DNA from: Saccoglossus kowalevskii
Lineage: Eukaryota; Hemichordata; Enteropneusta; Harrimaniidae
Assembly (NCBI RefSeq): GCF_000003605.2
Contig: NW_003119430.1
Coordinates: forward strand, 303,474 to 318,443
DNA: 14,970 nt
Direction of reading: 5' to 3'
This document shows, in pieces, positions 8,091 through 14,970 of the stretch. Position numbers and translations under genes: made by a program. The notes beneath the pieces were generated by a model that saw nothing but the letters and a program-made list of their open reading frames with translations, searched no databases and was not told where the DNA came from. The first letter of the stretch is position 1. The number at the start of each line of letters is the position of its first letter.

Positions 8091-9188
8091 ATGACAGAGG
8101 CTGACAATATGTCGACAACGCTGGCTCCGATTATTGATCCTCTTCAAACTGCGGAGTTCTGGGAGCTAGTGTACGCTCTCGACACGCCAAAGGAAGTGGT
8201 TCTCATATTCGGGATACTATTTGTGATTCTTATTCTCGGAGGGAACATCTGGGTCATCGTCGCCGTCATCCGTCAGCCTAAACTGAGACACTCCGCCACA
8301 AACATGTTCATCGTTTCCCTGTCGCTCTCCGATATCCTTGTCGGCTTGGTGACAGTACCGCAACACGTGGCCTTATGGGGTTACTTCAGTCACCTGCACA
8401 ACGACGCGTTATGCAAACTAGTGGCGTATTTGCAAAGCTGTTCATTGTGCGCCACGACCTTGTCTCTGATTTGCATAGGCGCGGATCGTTACCGCGCGAT
8501 TGTACAGCCGTTACGACCTAGAATGACTCTTCAGAATGCCATGGTCGGCTGTGGTATTGTTTGGGGTGTCGGATTAATTTACTCAATCGGTGTATTCTTC
8601 GTCGTGGGACTGAATCCAAAGTTGAAAGGCTCCGGCAATGACACGTACATTGAGCATACGTGTGGGGTACTGTATGAGAAGGTGGAAATTGATGCCTGGA
8701 TTCGACTCAGTGATTTCATCATATTTTACATTATTCCATTAATAGTTTTATTTGTTTTGTATTCTGTCATGATAACTACACTATGGTTCGGTAAAAGCCC
8801 AAGTAACTCTTCTAATCGCAACAAAAAGAGAGCAATAAAGATGTTGGGATTTGTAGTCTTACAATTCGCCATTACCTGGGCGCCGTATCACGTATTACAG
8901 TTGTATTATCAGTATGTTCCGTCCCTTCCTTCTAAACCACTTATTTATTCCACTGTACCGGTAAATACTGTGTTTTTCATTTTCTGTTGTAACAGCTGGG
9001 TCAACCCCGTGCTTTATGCGTATTTCAATGAGAACTTTCGCAAAGAATTTGTACGCATATTCCCGTGTTTCTACAAAAACGCTAGGGTGGGTCCGGACAC
9101 GACTGCAATGTCGCAAACATCCAAAGTCGATAACATGTCAACAACACGTGCAAATACACAGATATCCACCATTTCCACGGCAACCTAG
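8091..9188 (+). CDS. Class A (rhodopsin-type) GPCR, peptide-receptor-like
   Basis: A complete 365-residue plasma-membrane receptor in one coding exon, of normal family length. Seven helices fall at about 36-60, 70-94, 105-137, 149-172, 203-232, 246-274 and 284-310, then helix 8 (312-325) with a likely palmitoylated C326. Class A landmarks: N52, D81, the C108-C191 disulfide pair, D132-R133-Y134 (DRY), W158, P216, Y224, W263 and P265 (TWAP in place of CWxP) and N305-P306-x-x-Y309 (NPxxY). The sodium-site residues D81, N301 and N305 are kept. N6 and N183 are in extracellular N-glycosylation sequons. The third intracellular loop is short and basic; the tail is rich in Ser/Thr, suiting kinase/arrestin control. 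Helix 7 and helix 8 (WVNPVLYAYFNENFRKEF) resemble orexin, QRFP, NPFF and related neuropeptide receptors, so a peptide ligand and G-protein coupling are likely, but the ligand is not identifiable. GC content is visibly above the flanks. The start is fixed by the in-frame stop at 8076 and good Kozak context. Confidence 0.95.
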   Translation: MTEADNMSTTLAPIIDPLQTAEFWELVYALDTPKEVVLIFGILFVILILGGNIWVIVAVIRQPKLRHSATNMFIVSLSLSDILVGLVTVPQHVALWGYFSHLHNDALCKLVAYLQSCSLCATTLSLICIGADRYRAIVQPLRPRMTLQNAMVGCGIVWGVGLIYSIGVFFVVGLNPKLKGSGNDTYIEHTCGVLYEKVEIDAWIRLSDFIIFYIIPLIVLFVLYSVMITTLWFGKSPSNSSNRNKKRAIKMLGFVVLQFAITWAPYHVLQLYYQYVPSLPSKPLIYSTVPVNTVFFIFCCNSWVNPVLYAYFNENFRKEFVRIFPCFYKNARVGPDTTAMSQTSKVDNMSTTRANTQISTISTAT

Positions 9189-9341
9189 CATTTTGCATTA
9201 TCTACTTATTAAGTAGTTTATATAATTTTAAAAAGACTTGGACATAAATGACATGTCGGAAAGTTAAAATATGTTTATCATTTGGTTATTTGTGGAATAT
9301 ATAAACCACTTAATTTAAAAAAAACAACAACATTGGGTGCA

Positions 9342-9363
9342 TTTTTTTTTTTTTTTTTTTTTT
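9342..9363. repeat. T22 homopolymer
   Basis: Twenty-two consecutive T residues within the proposed 3'UTR. It could be slippage. It might also be the poly(A) tail of a minus-strand retroposed copy, but no recognisable SINE body or target-site duplication was seen around it. Confidence 0.9.
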
Positions 9364-9685
9364 GCGTTATCATCTACACCGTGACTTGACTTAATTTAAA
9401 GTACATTATTATATATCTGTGCATATTCTCAAATTGTGCTTGTCTTGTTTTTCTCCTTATCCCAGGAAACTGACAATGTTATCGGTGGTGTTGATTTCCT
9501 AATCCAGACATAGTCGATGAAGTCTACCATCGGTCGTCAGCCAAAATGACTATGTTCGAAAACAAAATTTAGATTTATTAGGCACCGATAAAATTGAACT
9601 GTGAATAGTATCATTATTTCCCGTTGTATATACCAGATTACTCTTTTCGGTGTTCATAAACGACATTATATATTTATAATAGAAG

Positions 9686-9714
9686 TGTAAATAAAGTTGT
9701 TTTCTGTGTAAATA
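9686..9714 (+). promoter_or_regulatory. Two Pumilio-type UGUAAAUA motifs
   Basis: Exact copies of the PUF-protein element UGUANAUA at 9686-9693 and 9707-9714, 21 nt apart. The first overlaps the AATAAA signal. PUF proteins bind such sites in 3'UTRs and repress translation or destabilise mRNA, often in neurons and germ line. The motif also occurs by chance elsewhere in this AT-rich window (4606, 5248 and 10034 regions). The second copy may lie past the cleavage site. Confidence 0.35.
9690..9709 (+). terminator. Poly(A) signal with GT-rich downstream element
   Basis: AATAAA (9690-9695) is the first canonical hexamer after the receptor stop codon, followed at once by GTTGTTTTCTGTGT, a U/GU-rich stretch of the kind bound by CstF. 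The spacing is tight, so cleavage could be within or just beyond this stretch. Further AATAAA copies occur at 10148-10153 and 10155-10160 as alternatives. Confidence 0.5.
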
Positions 9715-9813
9715 TCTAAACATGAAATGTGTAGTATGAACGAATGTGAAACTTTTTATCATTTACGAAAATACTGTCAATTTATCAGTGGTATTACTAT
9801 TGTGTTAATGAAG

Positions 9814-9831
9814 CAGACTGAAAGAAGTCTG
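9814..9831. repeat. Small hairpin CAGACT / AGTCTG
   Basis: A 6-bp stem with a 6-nt loop (GAAAGA), extendable by a G-U and an A-T pair at the base. It lies about 100 nt past the proposed poly(A) signal. It is not a histone-type stem-loop. Confidence 0.35.
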
Positions 9832-10038
9832 TTAAACGGTGTCTTTCATGCACCCACTATGGCTTCATAACCTTATTATCTCGTGCGACAGTTGTTATTC
9901 CAATACGGCGCAGCATGGAATACCACGCAGATCCGTTGAGCTGTGAATTGTTATATACGCATTGTCGTCTGAACATGTCATCCTATTGTTGCTGAGTTTT
10001 AGAAAAGCTGTATTAAAAAGTGTCTTTAATTATTGTAA

Positions 10039-10058
10039 ATATATATATATATATATAT
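10039..10058. repeat. (AT)10 dinucleotide microsatellite
   Basis: Ten uninterrupted AT units. A typical slippage repeat, likely polymorphic. Confidence 0.9.
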
Positions 10059-10102
10059 TTCTGAACATGTCGAGGATGTTGTTAGAAGTTTACTAAATTG
10101 GC

Positions 10103-10113
10103 GGGGGGGGGGG
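10103..10113. repeat. G11 homopolymer
   Basis: Eleven consecutive G residues in otherwise AT-rich DNA. Such runs are prone to sequencing and replication slippage, so the exact length is uncertain. Confidence 0.85.
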
Positions 10114-10348
10114 TGTTGAAGTCGTCATATTGATGTATATTGCATGAAATAAATAATAAACTGCCATTATTCGATAATATTACGTCACAGTTATGCAGCA
10201 AAAAGATTAGTGCGATGCTGTGGTACAAGATATACGTATTTAACTTGGGAAATTTAGCACGGATATTACTGTATCGTGGAAAATTATGGTGCATACTGCA
10301 TATAGTGTCAGTGTATGTCCTAAAACCGCAATTTAGTTGACAATCGCT

Positions 10349-10369
10349 TGGAGTGTGATGATCACTCCA
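10349..10369. repeat. Hairpin TGGAGTG / CACTCCA
   Basis: A perfect 7-bp stem around a 7-nt loop (TGATGAT). It is isolated, with no terminator or RNA-gene context. Confidence 0.4.
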
Positions 10370-12695
10370 TGCGTATTTGTGAATCAACCACGCCAGGATT
10401 CCCAGAATGGTATATATTCGAAAGGAAACGATTACGTTTTACGGGGAACTAATTCAGATATTAATGTACTAAGTGGCATTGTCAGCGTGAAACCATACAG
10501 GCATTGGACACGGTTACAGTCAGTCATTAGGAGTATACTCTGATTCACGTTGAGTTAAATGTAATAGGGATACTACGTAGATGAGTCACGACTTAATAAA
10601 ACTTTCAATATTTTTAAGGTGAACATCGAACTTACATCTAAATGTCACATTTAAATGAACATACAATATTATTCTAATAATAATTGGCAATAACATATCC
10701 TAGGTGATTAGTCTGTTAATGCAGCAACATTTAAATTTAACTGGAAATATTTAAGAGAAAGAATGTGAATTTCTAATAATGTAATCCGGGCGTTGTTTTA
10801 TACATTTTTTTATTCGTATATTTATTAATTTATCAGTCTGTCTGCCAGTGTGTCTGTATGTCTGATGTAGGTGGCTGATAGATCATGAGTTCTATAACTA
10901 GATGCAATCTTCGATAAATGAGGCCAAGTCCCATTTATATCATAAGAAAATGGACGCTCGCCGAGACTAATTCAAGGCCATCCCTTCAAGCGTGTTAATT
11001 GTTGTTTACAACAGTGATTTTCATAATCCTTATTTTTTCGATCATCGGTGAAATTACGGTTATTTTTCGAAAGATTTCATCACGTAGATGTTAACGAAAA
11101 CACCGTGTCACGAATAATTTTATGAGTATAGCGTTGATTTCGTGAACACTGCTAAGATACAGGAAAAGGAAAAAAGCGTTGTTCATCTCGGAGATTTTAG
11201 TTCCATGGCTATAGTTATTTTAACAGTTTGGGAGCTGATCAAAACTTCTCTTCAAATCTTCCTTACATATCTATTTAATCGACGTGTGGTTTCCTGAAAT
11301 TGTCACAGCAGTGTTTTCTGAGAATCTGAGTCGTTTTTAATGTATTCTTTAATAGAAACATTGCCTCTGGCGTGCTTAGAAAGAAATAAACTGGTAATGG
11401 GGAAAGGGCACACGCGAATTGAAAAATATATATATATCCTGGTTTATCGCTTGTTTTTAAAGATAACATAGATGAACTGGCAGAGATAATAAACAATCAA
11501 CCCACCAGTATCATAAGCGTCGTCCCATGGGAACTAGAATACATATCATTTATTATGTACAAGGACTTTTCATCGTCATATTTGTTTACGCCAAATTTAA
11601 CATGCGAGTTAATTATAATGGAAATATAAATTGAAAACATATAACATTGTTTGCATGTCCATCAACATTTGGGAATATTTTGCTTGAATGTTTCATTTAA
11701 ATAAAAACGACATATACAGACGCATATTCGGCAGGTTAATGGAATATCACACTTACAGTGAAAGGAGTCGACCCATTTTTATACCATACAATGTACTTCA
11801 GGGTATGTGACATTACCAAAATGACCTATTTGAAAGAATGATGCAAGGAAAATTTCTAGGCTTTGTTCTAAATCAACTGATTTGATACAATCTATGTAAT
11901 GTAAAATACTTTCTTTCATCTGGAAAAAATATTCTTAGGAAAACATTTTCGCTAAATTTTATTTTCAATGATTAGCAAAATACATTTTGAATGAAAATAA
12001 ATTTACAGTTTGGCATAATGTGTATCGTGTCCGTTCAGCATCACAGACACTGTGGAATCTAAATCGGTTGCACACTCAGCAATGAAACAAAATGTACATG
12101 TTGTCTACTTGCCAGGCTCTTCCTTTCGGAAGATATGTGAATATTTCGATCTCGTGTACTAGTTTGTTGAAGGAAATAGTAGTAATTATGGGTAAATATG
12201 CATCTAAAATCTAATAAATACAGGCTACATAATAAATATATAAGCATTCACAATACCACATCTCTGCAAACTCGGTTCTACATGAAAATACTGGCTATTC
12301 AATATTGTCGTGACCAGGGTGTGAAAATGGACATGTTAGTAGCAACGAGGATGGGTGTACATTCTCCAATATTAATACTAGTATAATTATACTTCGTCGG
12401 AAACCCTATTTATAACACAAACGAGCACCAGATTTCCCAACACCGACTTTACAGCTTGGGGTTGTTAACCGATCTAATATCGTGATAATAAGTGTGGGTC
12501 GCCTGGAGACACGTGTCATGGTCATGTACAATTGTAATTCCTTTACAGTTTAGCTTGTAATGAGGCATTCATCAAATTCTGTTCATCATTAATTACTCAG
12601 GAAAACTAAGACGAACCAATGAATAAATCCGGATTATCCTTCAGTCAATGTTTTCCTTTTTTCGAGTCCGCTTATGAAGATAACTCAATAGTTTG

Positions 12696-12862
12696 TTAAA
12701 GCGGGGGAGTCGCCACCTACGCATGCGTCGGATGGCCATAGCGTGACATTGCTTACAAACAAGCGTCTACCCATGAGCCTTTGCGTTTTAGCGTGTGTTG
12801 TTATCGTCATTATTGGGACTCAATTCCAGCGCGTGCGCATGGGGACGACCCTCCCGCTTTAA
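12696..12862. mobile_element. Probable MITE with terminal inverted repeats and TTAA ends
   Basis: The left end TTAAAGCGGGGGAGTCG (12696-12712) and the reverse complement of the right end (12846-12862) agree at 15 of 17 positions. Weaker complementarity continues inward: about 10 of 14 positions between the region near 12719-12732 and that near 12822-12837, with transitions only. Both ends carry TTAA, which could be the target-site duplication typical of piggyBac-type insertion, giving a 159-bp body. The interior is GC- and CpG-richer than its surroundings and holds no open frame, so it is non-autonomous. The termini do not start with the usual piggyBac CCC, so the superfamily is uncertain. 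Confidence 0.6.
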
Positions 12863-13382
12863 AGTATATTGATGAATAACTAGCACTAACACACTAGGCA
12901 ATGGAATTGCGAGTAAAAACAGATACGTTTGTCAGTTTAAAATTAATTTTGTAATATTTTCTATGATCATTTATTATTGAGTTTTTTAGAATTTTAGAAC
13001 GATACATATTTATGTTGGACATATATATACAGTTTTATATATAAATTATTTTGCATCTTTATAGCGACTCAAGTGAGCATAATGTAGTGTATTTGGTATG
13101 TATTCCATGAAGCCAAGATGTCAGGTGGCTGACAACACACAACTCCCTGATGAACCATAAATGTTATAAAAACATCGTTTTATGCTCGTTTGGTGCGTCT
13201 TCGAAGCGCTCTGTATACATAAAATTCTTCGTGACGAGGCGATTCCGTAATGTAAGTGGGTGACACGAATGCAGTTCAAAGAGTCAATATTATTCTAATT
13301 TGTATTTGTCCATGAATAAGGATTATAGAAACACAGTTGTCGATTGATTTAAACCACATTCCTTTCACTCACTCGCTTATTT

Positions 13383-13621
13383 TGACGTCAGTGATGGCTC
13401 GACCAATAGGGATGTTGTATTAACTAGATAATATAGACGACGATGTATTTAGAGTGTATTTAGATGTGTTTCGTCTGAGTTTCATCAAAATAAAGTACTG
13501 ACAATTTCTTACAGTATCCGGTAAGCCTTTTTTGTGTATCGTCACGTGCGGGGTCAAAGGTTGAGTAAATGAATTTAAGAAATGGATAAGAACGTTTCTG
13601 CCATGATTGAATGTGACGTCA
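13383..13621. promoter_or_regulatory. Cluster of regulatory motifs (CRE, CCAAT, E-box, DR1, CRE)
   Basis: In about 240 bp: an exact CRE TGACGTCA (13383-13390), CCAAT (13403-13407), an E-box CACGTG (13543-13548), the nuclear-receptor direct repeat GGGGTCAAAGGTTG (13550-13563), close to the HNF4/COUP-TF/RXR DR1 consensus, and a second exact CRE (13614-13621). The density of full-length consensus motifs is higher than elsewhere. It could be an enhancer 4.2 kb downstream of the receptor or the promoter of a gene beyond the window. No TATA box or coding frame can be tied to it. Confidence 0.4.
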
Positions 13622-13900
13622 TTCATAATCTCATTCTGACATGTCACGAATAAAAAAAAAAAAAACGTTTTTATCAAACATTTTGTCAGGAAACATTATA
13701 TCGTTCGAATGTGGTAAAAAGGTAAGCTATTCCAGTACATCAAATGCGAAATAGGCCAATACTTGAATAAACAAAACCATCAATTCTCGCTTAAATATTA
13801 AAATAATTGAATACAAATAAATTTAAGTTGTATGACAGATTATTATGACGATTTATGGGGTTTTCGTCTCTCTGATTGCATTGACTCTCCATTGCTGTGT

Positions 13901-13974
13901 GTAACCATGGAAATAATAACACAGTGCATGTGTATTGTTCATCGTTGGAATATACCAGCCGTGGCCATAGTTAC
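13901..13974. promoter_or_regulatory. Two RFX X-box-like sites
   Basis: GTAACCATGGAAAT (13901-13914) has two mismatches to GTNRCC-N2-RGYAAC, and GTGGCCATAGTTAC (13961-13974) has one. They are 60 bp apart. A CCAAT-like TCTGATTGCA precedes the first at 13871-13880. They are weaker than the perfect site at 4230. Confidence 0.25.
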
Positions 13975-14162
13975 CGGTGAGTTAATCGTCATATCCAACG
14001 CTTGGACGCAATATGTTGTTATAATATACTCATGTCACTAATGTATAGGTTGGTGTTCTATATAAATCAGATTTATTTACTGGTACCACATGCACTTTAC
14101 TGCGATAAAAAGTAACACGCATGTCATTAGACAAAACGAATAGAAAACACGCAAAAATAACC

Positions 14163-14364
14163 GTTTTTGATTGAAGCAAGAAACTTATATTTCTAAATAT
14201 ATATATCATAAATAATTGTGCATTATTTATAACCACTCTTGGCACTCGACATGATTATAGATAAATAAACACCAAGGCCCAAAAATAGACCCATTTTGGT
14301 TAGCGAGCGCGTCAGTTCCAAAATTCGCGCTTTGAATTTCTGTTTTTGATTTGAAACAAGAAAC
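14163..14364. repeat. Pair of direct repeats, about 22 bp, 179 bp apart
   Basis: Segment 14163-14184 (GTTTTTGATTGAAGCAAGAA plus two more bases) and segment 14342-14364 agree apart from one substitution and one added T. Flanks do not match, so this is a short dispersed duplication, not part of a longer repeat that I can see. Confidence 0.6.
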
Positions 14365-14550
14365 AAAACGGGGAATGTGCATGCTGTCAATCACGCCGCA
14401 ATATCTTGTTTATGCACGCGCAGAGCCACTTTCTCGTAAATAGATATTTTTCGACCTTATATATGTAATATAAATAGATGGCAAGTAACGGAATGTGGTT
14501 ACGCTATGCGCTCCAAACTGATTTACATTATAACAGGGAACGTGTCATCG

Positions 14551-14575
14551 TCAACTTAAAATCAACTTAAAATCA
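14551..14575. repeat. 11-bp tandem duplication TCAACTTAAAA
   Basis: Two perfect adjacent copies (14551-14561 and 14562-14572) plus TCA of a third. A minor slippage repeat. Confidence 0.75.
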
Positions 14576-14970
14576 TTGGTCAAATATAATCTCAGGAGGT
14601 GTAACCAATTATGGAGTCAAATCCCGGATGTAATGTATGGGTTAATGTGTTTATCGTAACAAGTAGGATGCGACATCTGTGGGGTCGTCAATCTTCAACA
14701 AAAGAAGGTTGCCGATTTCCCCTCTGGGGTAGTTTATCTACTGATATATTCGGCGTGACTGATGGCACGGTAATATTTTATTGTAATTAAAATGGAAGGC
14801 TGGTATTGTTAGTCTCAAATAATTCAATCGAAACGATTTGTATGGCGAAGACATCACCTGAAAGAAACCGCCTCAAAAGCCTCAATAGAGAGTACGTATT
14901 TAAAACCCAGAGTCATTTTTTGGATTAATATGATTGAGTAACTTCGCATATAGTAACCAGAATGTGCATA

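Larger units (their letters stand above)
9189..9715 (+). other. Probable 3'UTR of the receptor mRNA
   Basis: AT-rich sequence from the TAG at 9186-9188 to about 20 nt past the first canonical poly(A) signal (AATAAA, 9690-9695). It contains a 22-nt T run (9342-9363) and two UGUAAAUA motifs near its end. The exact cleavage point is unknown. The 70-codon open frame on the opposite strand at 9550-9762 has no recognisable content. Confidence 0.5.
9716..13382. other. Non-coding stretch downstream of the receptor
   Basis: No supported gene on either strand. Open frames, the longest about 101 codons at 10082-10387 (-), lack any family signature. The stretch holds simple repeats (AT and G runs), small hairpins at 9814-9831 and 10349-10369, a 10-bp palindrome with E-box GACACGTGTC (12508-12517) and a probable MITE at 12696-12862. 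Otherwise I see nothing in it. Confidence 0.6.
13622..14970. other. Non-coding right end of the window
   Basis: No supported gene. Splice-donor-like sequences occur at 13722 (AAAAG|GTAAGC) and 13977 (ACCG|GTGAGT). Two RFX-like sites lie at 13901-13914 and 13961-13974, and a TATA-like TATAAATAG lies near 14469. Two CpG-bearing patches (about 14300-14333 and 14393-14425) break the AT-rich background. These could mark the 5' region of a gene lying to the right, but nothing joins into a model. Confidence 0.5.

Noticed and set aside
8895-9216. Open frames overlapping the receptor on - (8895-9116) and in another + frame (9016-9216)
   Set aside because: Shadows of the receptor coding sequence.
9342-9363. 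T22 as the tail of a minus-strand retroposon
   Set aside because: No SINE body, internal RNA polymerase III boxes or target-site duplication were found next to it.
10082-10387. 101-codon open frame on - and overlapping + frames
   Set aside because: It crosses the G11 run, which yields low-complexity residues, and has no conserved motif.
4120-11039. 15-nt identity AATCCTTATTTTTTC at 4120 and 11025, and 14-nt GGTATTATGTGAAA at 1508 and 5152
   Set aside because: Matches of this length are expected about once by chance in 15 kb of AT-rich sequence, and the flanks do not align.
13515-13721. Possible coding exon between the acceptor at 13514 and the donor at 13722
   Set aside because: All three frames contain stop codons, so it could only be non-coding.
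13832-14041. 69-codon + frame containing a donor-like GGTGAGT at 13976-13982, considered as a coding exon
   Set aside because: The only upstream acceptor candidates are weak and the translation is not recognisable.
1-14970. tRNA genes, CRISPR arrays and telomere repeats
   Set aside because: No B-box-like GGTTCGANTCC in suitable context, no regularly spaced repeats, and no TTAGGG-type arrays seen on either strand.

Overview
The window looks like nuclear DNA of an invertebrate animal. It is AT-rich, gene-poor and full of short microsatellites, and its one convincing protein gene is a class A (rhodopsin-type) G-protein-coupled receptor (GPCR) in a single coding exon at 8091-9188 (+). The receptor is of the peptide-binding kind typical of bilaterians. 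The compositional style would suit a mollusc or another lophotrochozoan, but that is an impression and cannot be proved here. No bacterial operons, tRNA, rRNA or CRISPR were seen.

Layout. 1-4189 is non-coding, with short palindromes, hairpins, two full CRE motifs (the cAMP-response element TGACGTCA) and a CpG-rich patch near 2225-2355. At 4190-4256 lies a compact promoter-like array on the + strand: a full NF-Y/inverted CCAAT box, a perfect RFX X-box and a TATA box. A second TATA follows at 4420, and a strong splice donor at 4531. The next strong acceptor that makes sense is at 8067-8068, 22 nt before the receptor start codon. I therefore propose a non-coding first exon ending at 4530, a 3.5 kb 5'UTR intron (4531-8068) and a second exon holding the whole coding sequence. 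The intron carries a near-perfect 22-bp-arm hairpin (6887-6937) and a compound TTTA/TTGA microsatellite. The 3'UTR probably ends shortly after the AATAAA at 9690, where two Pumilio-type UGUAAAUA motifs cluster.

Downstream, 9716-13382 is mostly featureless but contains a probable 167-bp miniature transposable element (MITE) flanked by TTAA (12696-12862). A cluster of regulatory-type motifs (two CREs, CCAAT, E-box and a nuclear-receptor DR1) sits at 13383-13621, perhaps an enhancer or the promoter of a gene outside the window. The remainder to 14970 has no gene I can support.

I found no undescribed multi-gene system. The items most worth a second look are the promoter array with alternative uORF-bearing and uORF-free leaders, the intronic hairpin, the TTAA-flanked MITE and the excess of perfect CREs.
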